A stretch of DNA of 42,514 nt from positions 1 to 42,514 of the forward strand of contig CAKZXZ010000120.1 in NCBI GenBank assembly GCA_937883775.1, read 5' to 3'. Below, in pieces: positions 24,983-33,531 of this stretch (the stretch's first letter is position 1; each line of letters begins with the position of its first letter). The notes beneath the pieces were generated by a model. It was not told the origin of the DNA. It searched no databases and saw only the letters and a program-made list of their open reading frames with translations. A program made the position numbers and the translations under genes. This stretch comes from an uncultured Paracoccaceae bacterium (GTDB taxonomy: Bacteria > Pseudomonadota > Alphaproteobacteria > Rhodobacterales > Rhodobacteraceae).

Positions 24983-26311
24983 ATGGAACCAGAAGAAAAT
25001 GTCACCGAAGAACTGATCGATACCGGGCAAGAGCTTTGGATGCAGATCGAAAGCTTCGCGGAATCGCTGTTGCGTCCGTGGAATGCCTATCAGGTCGGCA
25101 TCGCGGTTGGTCTTTTCCTTGTTGCTCATCTTCTTAATCGGTTTTTCGCACCTCGCCTGCATGAATGGATGCGCACCCGCGAGGGCTGGCCGAAATGGCG
25201 TATCCGCATTCTGGTGCTGATCCATCAGCGTCTCAGGGCGATCCTGTTTGTCACCGTGATCTGGATTGCCGTGTTCATCATGCGCGAGGTCACGTGGCCC
25301 AGCCGGTCGTATATCCTAAGCGTGATTGCCACACTGGCCTTTGTCTGGCTTGCCATCGCCTTGCTCAGCCGTCTGATCCGCAATGCCTTCCTCAGATCAT
25401 TGATCCGGTATGGTTTGTGGATCTTTGCGACGCTGCAGATCCTTGATCTGACCGATACGGCTACCACGGTTCTTGACAGTGCCGCGATTGAATTTGGCGA
25501 AACCCGCATCTCGCTCTTGTTGATTATCAACGCGATTGTGATGCTGGGTATCCTGTTTTTCGGCGCCCGTTTCATATCGACCACCACGTCTCAGCGGATC
25601 AGCGCAAACGAGGAAATCTCGCCCTCGATGCGGGTTTTGGTCGTCAAGGCGCTGCAAGTCGTTCTCTATGGCGCGGCGTTCTTTATCGGGATGCGGGCCG
25701 TTGGCTTTGATCTGACCGGGCTTGCGGTGCTGTCGGGTGCCATTGGCGTGGGCCTTGGTTTTGGCCTGCAAAAAGTGGTGTCGAACCTTGTGTCAGGCGT
25801 CATCATTCTGCTCGACAAGTCGATCAAACCCGGCGACGTCATCAGCCTTGGCGACACGTTCGGATGGATCAATTCGCTGGGCGCGCGCTACGTGTCGGTG
25901 GTGACACGGGATGGGAAAGAATACCTGATCCCGAACGAAGATCTGATTACCGGGCAGGTCGTCAATTGGTCTCATTCGAACGAATTTGTGCGGCTCGATA
26001 TCTATTTTGGTACCGCATATGGCGATGATCCCCACAAGGTCCGCGCCATCGCGATTGAAGCGGCAATGTCTGTCGGGCGCGTGCTGAGCGACTACCGCAA
26101 GCCGGTCTGCCATATCGTGGGATTTGGCGACAGTTCGGTCGATTACATCCTGCGATTCTGGATCAAGGACCCCACGGGTGGCCTGACCAATGTGCGCGGC
26201 GCCGTCTATCTGGCGCTGTGGGACGCGTTTCAGGCCGAAAATATTTCGATCCCGTTCCCGCAACGAGAGATCAAGATGTTGGGGGAAGAACCCGCGAAAG
26301 CACTCGATTAA
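24983..26311 (+). CDS. MscS-family mechanosensitive channel
   Basis: A 442-residue inner-membrane channel protein. About five membrane helices (roughly 35-52, 80-98, 105-125, 135-150 and 175-195) precede the conserved MscS core. The pore-lining helix is seen in GLAVLSGAIGVGLGFGLQKVVSNLVSGVIILLDKSIKPGD (about 240-279). The beta domain follows with GWINSLGARYVSVVTRDGKEYLIPNEDLI, and then the cytoplasmic alpha-beta domain. It releases solutes on osmotic downshock. The N-terminus is longer than E. coli MscS but usual for the larger class. The opening residues EPEENVTEELIDTGQELW are acidic and soluble. Confidence 0.93.
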   Translation: MEPEENVTEELIDTGQELWMQIESFAESLLRPWNAYQVGIAVGLFLVAHLLNRFFAPRLHEWMRTREGWPKWRIRILVLIHQRLRAILFVTVIWIAVFIMREVTWPSRSYILSVIATLAFVWLAIALLSRLIRNAFLRSLIRYGLWIFATLQILDLTDTATTVLDSAAIEFGETRISLLLIINAIVMLGILFFGARFISTTTSQRISANEEISPSMRVLVVKALQVVLYGAAFFIGMRAVGFDLTGLAVLSGAIGVGLGFGLQKVVSNLVSGVIILLDKSIKPGDVISLGDTFGWINSLGARYVSVVTRDGKEYLIPNEDLITGQVVNWSHSNEFVRLDIYFGTAYGDDPHKVRAIAIEAAMSVGRVLSDYRKPVCHIVGFGDSSVDYILRFWIKDPTGGLTNVRGAVYLALWDAFQAENISIPFPQREIKMLGEEPAKALD

Positions 26312-26325
26312 GCAGCATTTCTAAA

Positions 26326-26342
26326 TTGCGAATAAGTCGCAA
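26326..26342. promoter_or_regulatory. Upstream Mur-type operator of the manganese transport operon
   Basis: TTGCGAATAAGTCGCAA is a 17-bp palindrome with seven of eight pairs matching, just upstream of the putative -35 box. It resembles the manganese-responsive Mur (Fur-family) site of alphaproteobacteria. A related copy lies 28 bases downstream, centre to centre. Confidence 0.7.
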
Positions 26343-26347
26343 CTGCA

Positions 26348-26376
26348 TTGACTTTGCGAATGGTTTGCAATATCAA
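26348..26376 (+). promoter_or_regulatory. Promoter of the manganese transport operon with operator in its spacer
   Basis: A -35 box TTGACT (26348-26353) and a -10-like TATCAA (26371-26376) are 17 bases apart. The spacer is exactly the second palindrome, TTGCGAATGGTTTGCAA (26354-26370; six of eight pairs). A repressor bound there would exclude RNA polymerase. The start codon of the binding-protein gene follows 54 bases after the -10 box. The boxes are seen directly; Mur as the regulator is inferred from family precedent. Confidence 0.65.
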
Positions 26377-26430
26377 GCGAGGGACCTATTTCGTTTTTCA
26401 CTTGGATCTCCGCGAAAGGATGCCCCGACA

Positions 26431-27384
26431 ATGCTGACGAAACGCCACTTTTTTGCGACGATTTTGGCTGCGGGCCTAAGCTTGACTGCCGGGTTTGCCA
26501 GCGCGGAAGACAAACTGAAAGTCGTCTCAACGACCGGGATGATCGGCGACGCTGCCACGCAAGTTGGCGGTGATCTGATCGAGGTCCAGACGCTGATGGG
26601 GCCGGGCGTCGATCCGCATGCCTACCGTCAGACGCGCAGCGATATCGTTGCGATGGGCAATGCCGATCTGGTGCTGTGGCACGGTCTATATCTGGAAGCC
26701 CAGATGGAAGAGTTCATGGGCGAACTGGCCGGCCAGACCTCGGTTGTGGCTGTGGCCGAAACGCTGCCGCGCAACTTGCTGATCGGGCATGATGATTACG
26801 ACGATAAATTCGATCCCCATGTCTGGATGAACCCGAACCTGTGGGCGCTTGTCGTGGCCAATGTGCGCGACGCGCTGATCGTGCAGGCCCCCGAACATGA
26901 AGAAACATTCCGCGCCAATGCCGATGCGCATTTGCAAGAGCTTCAAGGGCTTGCGGGCTATGCAAGCAATGTCCTTGGGTCGGTGCCGCCCGAAAGCCGG
27001 GTTCTGCTGACCGCGCATGACGCGTTCAACTATTTCGGTTCGGCCTACGGGTTTGAAGTGATGGGCATTCAAGGCATCTCGACTGAATCCGAGGCCGGTT
27101 TGCAGCGCATTTCAGAACTCGTCGACATGCTGGTCGAGCGCAACATCCGCGCGGTCTTTGTTGAAAGCTCTGTCTCGGATCGTAACATCCGCGCGCTGAT
27201 CGAAGGGGCGGCCGCCGAAGGGCATACCGTCGAGATCGGGGGCGAGCTGTTTTCTGACGCCATGGGCGAAGCTGGCACATATGAAGGCACGTATGTGGGC
27301 ATGATTGACCATAATACGACAACGATTTCGCGGGCGCTGGGTGGCGAAGCTCCGGCCCGCGGTATGTCCGAGATGCTGAACTGA
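26431..27384 (+). CDS. Manganese/zinc ABC transporter binding protein (SitA/TroA type)
   Basis: A 317-residue cluster A-I metal-binding lipoprotein-like or periplasmic protein with a signal peptide (about 1-25, cleaved after FASA). The predicted ligands are His63 (VDPHAYR), His130 (DPHVWMNP), His196 (TAHDAFNYF) and Asp293 (IDHN). The third ligand is His as in TroA, not Glu as in PsaA or MntC, so zinc cannot be excluded from the protein alone; the Mur-like operators favour manganese. There is no His-rich loop of the ZnuA type. ATG at 26431 fits the signal peptide and has AAAGGA upstream. The stop overlaps the next start by one base. Confidence 0.9.
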   Translation: MLTKRHFFATILAAGLSLTAGFASAEDKLKVVSTTGMIGDAATQVGGDLIEVQTLMGPGVDPHAYRQTRSDIVAMGNADLVLWHGLYLEAQMEEFMGELAGQTSVVAVAETLPRNLLIGHDDYDDKFDPHVWMNPNLWALVVANVRDALIVQAPEHEETFRANADAHLQELQGLAGYASNVLGSVPPESRVLLTAHDAFNYFGSAYGFEVMGIQGISTESEAGLQRISELVDMLVERNIRAVFVESSVSDRNIRALIEGAAAEGHTVEIGGELFSDAMGEAGTYEGTYVGMIDHNTTTISRALGGEAPARGMSEMLN

Positions 27385-28205
27385 TGGATATGCGCACCCC
27401 CCTCGCCTTGGCGGCCAATAACGGCCATATCCCGCGCGATATCGCCAAGATTGATGCGCCCTTGGCCGTCCGCGGCATGACTGTGTCTTATGGCGAAAAA
27501 CCTGCGATCTTTTCGGTGGATGCGACGTTTGAAGCCGGAAAGATGACCGCGATTATCGGACCGAATGGCGCGGGGAAGTCGACGCTGTTGAAAGCCGCGC
27601 TGGGCGTCATCCCCAGCCTGTCCGGTGAGGTCAGCGTGTTTGGCAACCCTCTTGGTGTGGCCCGCGACCGGATCGCCTATGTCCCGCAACGGGCGAGCGT
27701 CGATTGGGATTTCCCGACGACCGTAATCGACGTTGTCATGATGGGGCTTTATCGCAAGACCGGGCTTTTGAGCCGCCTGACCGGGGCGCATCGCGCCCAT
27801 GCGATGGCCTGTCTGGACCGTGTCGGCATGGCTGATTTTGCAGATCGTCAGATCGGGCAATTGTCGGGCGGACAGCAACAACGCGTGTTCCTGTCGCGTG
27901 CGCTGGCGCAAGAGGCAGACCTTTATCTGCTGGACGAACCCTTCGCCGGTGTCGATGCCGCGACCGAGCGGGCGATCATTGATGTACTGGCCGGGCTGAA
28001 AGCCGACGGTAAGGCAGTTGTCTGCGTGCACCATGATCTGGCCACGGTCAGCCGCTATTTCGATAACGTCTTCCTGATTAACGTGCGGCGCATCGCGGAA
28101 GGCCCTGTGACGGCTGTATTCACGCCTGAAAACCTGCACGCCACGTATGGCGGGCGGTTGGCGACCAGCCATATCGACCAGCTTGATCTGGTCGCCGGAG
28201 CCTGA
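27384..28205 (+). CDS. Manganese/zinc ABC transporter ATPase (SitB type)
   Basis: A 273-residue ATPase. Walker A GPNGAGKS is at 59-66, followed by Q-loop [16 protein letters not shown], signature LSGGQQQR, Walker [13 protein letters not shown] and H-loop VHHDLATV. The QRxxVDWDFP stretch is characteristic of metal (Mn/Zn/Fe) importers of this class. About 28 N-terminal residues precede the domain and look disordered. The TGATG junctions on both sides show tight translational coupling with the binding-protein and permease genes. Confidence 0.93.
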   Translation: MDMRTPLALAANNGHIPRDIAKIDAPLAVRGMTVSYGEKPAIFSVDATFEAGKMTAIIGPNGAGKSTLLKAALGVIPSLSGEVSVFGNPLGVARDRIAYVPQRASVDWDFPTTVIDVVMMGLYRKTGLLSRLTGAHRAHAMACLDRVGMADFADRQIGQLSGGQQQRVFLSRALAQEADLYLLDEPFAGVDAATERAIIDVLAGLKADGKAVVCVHHDLATVSRYFDNVFLINVRRIAEGPVTAVFTPENLHATYGGRLATSHIDQLDLVAGA

Positions 28206-29419
28206 TGGACGCTTTCCTCAACGCGCTCTTTCTGGGCGCTGGCTATAACGCGGCTTTGGTGGGGATCGGAGCCGCGCTGCTTGGATTTGCAGCAGGCGCA
28301 TCCGGCACCTTCCTTTTTCTGAGAAAGCGCGCGTTGGTCTCGGACGCGGTGGCGCATGCGACGCTGCCGGGGGTCGGGCTGGCCTTTATCGTCATGGTCG
28401 CGCTGGGGTTCGATGGGCGCAGCCTTGTGGGCTTGCTGGCTGGATCGGCGGTGACAGCGGCAATCGGGTTGGTGCTGGTCGAATGGATGTCGCGCAAGAC
28501 GCGCCTGTCGGAAGATGCCGCGATTGGCGCAGTGCTGTCGGTCTTCTTCGGCATCGGGATCGTCTTGCTCACGGTGATCCAGACGATGAGCCAAGGGCGG
28601 CAGGCCGGTTTGGAAGGGTTCCTGTTGGGATCCACCGCAGGAATGCTGTTTCAGGACGCGGTCGTGATTGCTATCGGTGGCACGCTGGCCGTTGCAGCAA
28701 CCTTCATATTGCGCCGCCCGATGACGCTGGTGGCGTTCGATCCGGAATACGCGGCGGCCTCGGGCTATGACGTGCGCAAGATTGATCTGGCGATGATGGG
28801 CTTGGTCATGGCCGTCACGGTGATCGGGCTGAAGCTGGTCGGGCTGATCCTGATCGTGGCAATGCTGATTATTCCCGCCGTGACAGCGCGGTTCTGGACC
28901 GAAAAGAGCGACACGGTGATCTGGTCAGCGGGCCTTTTGGGCGCGGCATCGGGCTATGTGGGGGCGGCGATCTCCGCCTCGGCCCCAGCACTGCCCACCG
29001 GGCCGATCATCGTCCTCGTCAGTGCGGCTTTGTTTACGCTCTCGCTCTTTTTTGCCCCGGCGCGCGGGGTTGCGGCGGCGGTGATCCGGCGGCAGCGCTT
29101 TCAGGCACGGGTGCATCACCGGCAGGGGTTGCTGGCGCTTGCGCGGCAAGAACCAATCCACGACAAGCTGACGCTCAAAGTGCTGGGCCGCGATGGCCTG
29201 ATCCGCCCCGATGGTGTCGCCACCGATACAGGCCGCGCCATGGCCGCCAAGGTCGCGCGCGATGAACGCCGCTGGGACGTCGCGCGCGAGGTGCATCACG
29301 ATGTGAGCCTGACGGGCCGCTATGACGGGCTGACCCCGATTGAGGACGTCTTCACCCCCGATGAGATCGCGCAATTCGACGTGGTAATCGGCAAGCCGAC
29401 CGCAGTGGAGGGCACGTAG
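28205..29419 (+). CDS. Manganese/zinc ABC permease with C-terminal DtxR-like extension (SitC type)
   Basis: A 404-residue ABC-3 family permease. About eight or nine helices occupy residues 10-290, with GASGTFLFLRKRALVSDAVAHATLPGVGLAF near the N-terminus and the typical LKLVGLILIVAMLIIPAVTARFW segment (about 220-242). A soluble tail of about 110 residues follows. Its stretch LGRDGLIRPDGVATDTGRAMAAKVARDERRWDVAR resembles the wing and following helix of DtxR/MntR winged-helix domains. Such fused tails are known in some TroC/SitC permeases and may sense metal. It overlaps the ATPase gene by one base and abuts the next permease. Confidence 0.9.
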   Translation: MDAFLNALFLGAGYNAALVGIGAALLGFAAGASGTFLFLRKRALVSDAVAHATLPGVGLAFIVMVALGFDGRSLVGLLAGSAVTAAIGLVLVEWMSRKTRLSEDAAIGAVLSVFFGIGIVLLTVIQTMSQGRQAGLEGFLLGSTAGMLFQDAVVIAIGGTLAVAATFILRRPMTLVAFDPEYAAASGYDVRKIDLAMMGLVMAVTVIGLKLVGLILIVAMLIIPAVTARFWTEKSDTVIWSAGLLGAASGYVGAAISASAPALPTGPIIVLVSAALFTLSLFFAPARGVAAAVIRRQRFQARVHHRQGLLALARQEPIHDKLTLKVLGRDGLIRPDGVATDTGRAMAAKVARDERRWDVAREVHHDVSLTGRYDGLTPIEDVFTPDEIAQFDVVIGKPTAVEGT

Positions 29420-30352
29420 ATGGGCGCCGAGTTCGTTCAATTCTCGCTCACGCCGATCCTGATCGGGATCCTGGCCTCGATTGCCTGTGCGCTGCCGGGC
29501 AACTTTCTGGTGCTGCGCAAACAGGCGCTGATTGGCGACGCGATCAGCCATGTGGTTTTGCCGGGCATCGTGGTCGCGTTCCTGATTACCGGAAGCGTCG
29601 CAGCGCTTCCGATGCTGCTGGGCGCGGCGGGTGCGGCGATTGTCGCAGTGATCCTGATCGAGGCGATCAAACGGCTGGGCAATATCGAACCCGGCGCCGC
29701 GATGGGCGTCGCGTTCACCTCACTTTTTGCAGGCGGTGTTTTGTTGCTTGAGCAATCAGACACGTCCTCAGTCCATCTGGACGTCGAACATGCGCTGATG
29801 GGCAATCTCGAAAGCCTGATCTGGTTCAAGGCGCAAGGCTGGTCTTCGCTGTGGGATCTTGAAGCGCTGGCGGCACTGCCCCACGAGCTGGGGCGCATCG
29901 CGGTCGTGTGTGCTCTGGTGATCGTGCTGACAGTGATCTTCTGGCGGCCGCTCAAAATCTCGACCTTTGATGAAAGCTTTGCGCAGGCACTGGGTTTGCC
30001 CGTGGGCGCAATCGGCTTTGGCCTTGTGGTCACGGCTGCCGTCGCAGCTGTTGCGGCGTTTGATGCGGTTGGATCGATCATCGTGATCGCGATGTTCATT
30101 TGCCCGCCAGCGGCGGCGCGCCTCATGACGAACCGTTTAGAGACACAAGTGACGTGGAGCATCGTGTTCGCAACGCTTTCGGCGATCCTTGGCTATGTTT
30201 TCGCAGGTTACGGCCCGCTGTGGTTTGGCGCACAAAACGCCGTCAGTGCAGCAGGTATGATCGCAACGGTATCCGGCATCATCCTTGCGTTGGCCTGCCT
30301 CTTTGGCCCCTACCGGTCCCGCATTGGTGTCGGACGCGAAGAGGCCGCTTAA
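29420..30352 (+). CDS. Manganese/zinc ABC permease, second subunit (SitD type)
   Basis: A 310-residue ABC-3 permease that should form a heterodimer with the preceding subunit. It opens FSLTPILIGILASIACALPGNFLVLRKQALIGDAISHVVLPGI and has GSIIVIAMFICPPAAARLM near residues 215-235, both typical. There is no C-terminal extension. It starts immediately after the preceding stop codon (29417-29419) with no gap. A possible readthrough into the iron-type permease 49 bases downstream cannot be excluded, since no terminator is visible. Confidence 0.92.
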   Translation: MGAEFVQFSLTPILIGILASIACALPGNFLVLRKQALIGDAISHVVLPGIVVAFLITGSVAALPMLLGAAGAAIVAVILIEAIKRLGNIEPGAAMGVAFTSLFAGGVLLLEQSDTSSVHLDVEHALMGNLESLIWFKAQGWSSLWDLEALAALPHELGRIAVVCALVIVLTVIFWRPLKISTFDESFAQALGLPVGAIGFGLVVTAAVAAVAAFDAVGSIIVIAMFICPPAAARLMTNRLETQVTWSIVFATLSAILGYVFAGYGPLWFGAQNAVSAAGMIATVSGIILALACLFGPYRSRIGVGREEAA

Positions 30353-30401
30353 CCGACTAAACCGCTCGACTTGCCTGCGGGATTGAGGGTATCTCAAACC
30401 G

Positions 30402-32069
30402 ATGGCCCTTTCAGAGACACAGACCAGCGCACAGCCCAGCCTGGCGCGCAGAACCAGCCGCATTTCGGCGCTTGGCATCGGCGCGGCAGTGCTTGCCGCA
30501 TTGTGCCTTCTGCCGATGCTGGCGGTGCTTTACTCGGCCGCGACGACCGGCACCGACACGTTAAGCTCGCTTAGTCAGACCGTTTTGCCACGCTATGCCG
30601 CCACGACCGTTTTGCTTGTCGCGCTTGTGGCGCTTGGCACGTTTGCCATCGGGACGGGAGCGGCCTGGCTTGTCAGCATGACAGACTTCCCCGGTCGCCG
30701 CATGTTCGAGGTTGCTCTGGTGATCCCGCTCGCCTTTCCGGCCTATGTGATGGCCTACGCCTATACCCATGTGCTGGACCATCCCGGCATCGTGCAAAGC
30801 ACCCTGCGCGATATGACAGGATGGGGTCCGCGTGACTATTGGTTCCCCGAAATCCGGTCGGTTGGCGGCGCTGCGCTGATGCTGACGCTGGTGCTCTATC
30901 CTTACGTCTACCTGCTGGCGCGCACGGCCTTCATGGGTCAAAGCGCCAGCACGTTCTTTGCCGCCCGCGCGCTGGGCAAAACCCCGACGCAGGCATTCTT
31001 TCAAGTGTCGCTGCCGATGGCCCGGCCCGCGATTGCCGCAGGCGTCTTGCTGGCCACGATGGAGACGATTGCCGATTTCGGCACGGTCTCCTATTTCGGC
31101 GTGCAGACCTTTGCCACAGGCATCTACACCAGCTGGATCGGGATGGGCGACCGGGGGGCGGCCTCGCAACTGGCGCTGGGCCTTTTGGCCTTTGCGCTCA
31201 TCCTTGCGGTGCTGGAACGGCAAAGCCGGGGCGAGGCGAAATATCACGCCAGCAAAGCCGAAACGATGGGTCGCTTGCATCTGACAGGGGCGCGGCGCGC
31301 AGGCGCAGTCCTGCTTTGTGCCTTACCCGTTCTGTTCGGGATGATCCTGCCAACCATTGCCTTGATCCTGATGGGCCTTGGGTCCGAACAAGACCTGCTG
31401 AGCCGCCGTTACATCGGCTTCATACAAAACTCGTTGACGCTGGCCAGCATCGCAGCAGTGCTCACGGTCTGTGCCGCAGTCGTTCTGGGTTATTTCCAGC
31501 GGGTCTATCCCGGCGTCAAAGCCACCGCCGCGATGTATGTCGCGCGGCTGGGGTATGCTGTGCCGGGCGGTGTGATCGCCGTCGGCCTGCTGGTGCCTTT
31601 TGCCGCTTTTGACAACGCGGTGGACGCGTGGATGCGGTCCACGTTCGATATCTCGACCGGGTTGTTGCTGACCGGGTCGATCTGGTTGCTGATTGCGGCC
31701 TACATGATCCGCTTCATGGCGGCCGCCCTGGGATCTTACGAAGGGGGGCAAGCGGCGATCAATGCGAATATGGACGCCGCCGCCCGCGTGTTGGGCAAAA
31801 GCGCCTACGGCACCTTGCGGCGTGTGCATTTACCGATCCTCACGCCGTCGCTTTTGACCGCGCTGCTGATCGTCTTTGTCGATGTCATGAAAGAGCTGCC
31901 CGCAACGCTTATCATGCGGCCTTTCAACTATGACACGCTTGCCGTGCAGGCCTACCGCCTTGCGTCGGATGAGCGGCTTGAGGGGGCGGCTGTGCCCAGT
32001 CTGGTGATCGTGTCTGTGGGCCTGATCCCAGTGATCCTTCTGTGCCGTCGCGTGGGGCGTCGGCGATAA
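30402..32069 (+). CDS. Ferric iron ABC transporter permease (FbpB/ThiP-like fused type)
   Basis: A 555-residue inner-membrane protein made of two homologous permease halves (about 55-270 and 330-545), each with about six helices. The docking-loop motifs ARALGKTPTQAFFQVSLPMARPAIAAG and AARVLGKSAYGTLRRVHLPILTPSL mark the two halves. YAYTHVLDHPGIVQ and DVMKELPATLIMRPFNYDTLAVQAYRLASDERL are typical of iron (FbpB) permeases. The natural partner is a binding protein like the one at 8095, which lies 22 kb away; no FbpC ATPase is in the window. GAGGGT lies 11 bases before the ATG, somewhat far. Confidence 0.9.
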   Translation: MALSETQTSAQPSLARRTSRISALGIGAAVLAALCLLPMLAVLYSAATTGTDTLSSLSQTVLPRYAATTVLLVALVALGTFAIGTGAAWLVSMTDFPGRRMFEVALVIPLAFPAYVMAYAYTHVLDHPGIVQSTLRDMTGWGPRDYWFPEIRSVGGAALMLTLVLYPYVYLLARTAFMGQSASTFFAARALGKTPTQAFFQVSLPMARPAIAAGVLLATMETIADFGTVSYFGVQTFATGIYTSWIGMGDRGAASQLALGLLAFALILAVLERQSRGEAKYHASKAETMGRLHLTGARRAGAVLLCALPVLFGMILPTIALILMGLGSEQDLLSRRYIGFIQNSLTLASIAAVLTVCAAVVLGYFQRVYPGVKATAAMYVARLGYAVPGGVIAVGLLVPFAAFDNAVDAWMRSTFDISTGLLLTGSIWLLIAAYMIRFMAAALGSYEGGQAAINANMDAAARVLGKSAYGTLRRVHLPILTPSLLTALLIVFVDVMKELPATLIMRPFNYDTLAVQAYRLASDERLEGAAVPSLVIVSVGLIPVILLCRRVGRRR

Positions 32070-32126
32070 GCGATTTACCGGTGCGTTTTGAGCGCTTACG
32101 TTTATGTCAAAAGAGCCGGAGAGATC

Positions 32127-33332
32127 ATGCATCACCCTTTGAAAACCAGCTATGACGTGGTCATCGTAGGCGGTGCAATGATGGGATCGTCGACAGCATG
32201 GTTCCTGACGGAAAACCCCGATTTCGACGGCTCGGTATTGGTGATCGAGAAAGATCCGACCTATGAATTTGCGTCCACAACGCACACCAATTCATGCATG
32301 CGCCAGCAATTCAGCACCGAGATTAACGTGCGGATTTCGCAATTCGCGGCGGACTTCGTAAACAACTTCCGTGAGCGTATGGGAGGCGACCCGCGGGTGC
32401 CCGAGCTGAAGATCCAAAGCTATGGCTACATGTATCTGGCCGATACCGATGCCTTTGCAGACATCCTGCGCGAGAACCAGAATGTGCAACGCACCGCCGG
32501 GGCCGCCACGGTCTTGATGACACCCGATCAGATCAAGGCGGCTTATCCGTTCTACAATGTGGATGACATCAAGCTGGGCTCGATCAACACGGTGGACGAA
32601 GGCTATTGGGATGGCATCACCGTCTTTGATTGGTGGCGCAAATCCGCAAAGGAGCGTGGGGTGGAGTATCACACCGGCGAGGTCGTCGCGATGACGCGCA
32701 ATGCCGCCGGAACCCGTGTGGAAAGCGTGACGCTGGCCTCGGGCGAGGTAATTGGGTGCGGTCAGGTCGTCAACGCCTCGGGCCCCCGCGCGGTCGAAAC
32801 GGCGCGCATGATCGGCGTTGAGATCCCGGTTGAGCCCCGCAAGCGCTTCACATGGATTTTCAGCGCCGAGCAACCGCTGGACCGTGACTTGCCCCTGACG
32901 ATTGATCCTTCCGGCGTGCATTTTCGGCAGGACGGCAAGACGACGTATCTGGCAGGCGGGCATTCTGCGCATGACCCGGCGGTGGCTTACGATGATTTCA
33001 CCATGGATCATGCGCTGTGGCAGGACCATATCTGGCCCATCATCGCCACCCGCATCCCGCAGTTCGAGGCGATCAAGGTCATCAACGAATGGGCGGGGCA
33101 TTACGCCTATAACACCTTCGATCACAACGCGATTGTCGGTCCGCATACGGAGGTTGAGAATTTCATCTTCCTGAACGGCTTCTCGGGCCACGGCCTTCAG
33201 CAATCGCCTGCGATGGGCCGCGGCACCGCCGAATGGATCACTTACGGCACGTTCAGCTCGCTTGATCTGACGCCATTCCGCTACGACCGAATTGTGCAAA
33301 ATGACATCTTGCTGGAAAAGGCTGTCATCTAA
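32127..33332 (+). CDS. FAD-dependent oxidoreductase of the DAO/sarcosine oxidase-like family
   Basis: A 401-residue flavoprotein. The N-terminal dinucleotide-binding motif VVIVGGAMMGSSTAWFL is at about residues 10-26 and the C-terminal FAD-contact stretch LNGFSGHGLQQSPAMGRGTAEWI is near 350-372. Between them is the DAO substrate domain, including HTNSCMRQQFS (about 54-64). It likely oxidises an amine or N-methylated amino acid to imine with electron transfer to oxygen or a carrier; the substrate is unknown. The start at 32127 has GGAGAG five bases upstream and is better than an in-frame ATG at 32088. It stands 57 bases after the iron permease and may be cotranscribed with it. Confidence 0.88.
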   Translation: MHHPLKTSYDVVIVGGAMMGSSTAWFLTENPDFDGSVLVIEKDPTYEFASTTHTNSCMRQQFSTEINVRISQFAADFVNNFRERMGGDPRVPELKIQSYGYMYLADTDAFADILRENQNVQRTAGAATVLMTPDQIKAAYPFYNVDDIKLGSINTVDEGYWDGITVFDWWRKSAKERGVEYHTGEVVAMTRNAAGTRVESVTLASGEVIGCGQVVNASGPRAVETARMIGVEIPVEPRKRFTWIFSAEQPLDRDLPLTIDPSGVHFRQDGKTTYLAGGHSAHDPAVAYDDFTMDHALWQDHIWPIIATRIPQFEAIKVINEWAGHYAYNTFDHNAIVGPHTEVENFIFLNGFSGHGLQQSPAMGRGTAEWITYGTFSSLDLTPFRYDRIVQNDILLEKAVI

Positions 33333-33465
33333 ACCCTTGCGCTGCCTCGGGAAACGGCCTATCCGCCGCGCTTTGGCGGGAAATACGCGCAAAAGTTGAG
33401 ATTTCACCAGACGGGTGTTATCTTTGATCTATGCCCAGCGTCGGGGCCCTGTCGGCGTGCCACTC

Positions 33466-33482
33466 AGGAGGACAATGAACTG
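33466..33482 (+). promoter_or_regulatory. Strong Shine-Dalgarno with two possible starts upstream of rsfS
   Basis: AGGAGG (33466-33471) is followed by ATG at 33475 (three-base spacing) opening an 18-codon frame, and by an in-frame rsfS CTG at 33480 (eight-base spacing). The short frame ends TAATG on the rsfS ATG at 33531. Either rsfS uses the CTG, or it is coupled to a leader peptide. Confidence 0.6.
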
Positions 33483-33531
33483 TCTCTTTCTGCTCAAGCG
33501 GGCAACACCGCTTCCCAAGGCCAGCCGGTAA
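33475..33531 (+). CDS. Possible 18-residue leader peptide coupled to rsfS
   Basis: The frame reads MNCLFLLKRATPLPKASR and stops with TAA, whose last A is the first base of the rsfS ATG at 33531. A strong AGGAGG lies only three bases upstream, a shorter spacing than usual. It may be a real coupling peptide or an accident of the longer rsfS frame. No function is proposed. Confidence 0.35.
   Translation: MNCLFLLKRATPLPKASR

Noticed and set aside
26354-26370. Zur or classical Fur box
   Set aside because: The TTGC...GCAA arms do not resemble the AT-rich zinc uptake regulator sites or the GATAATGAT-type Fur box; the Mur type fits better.
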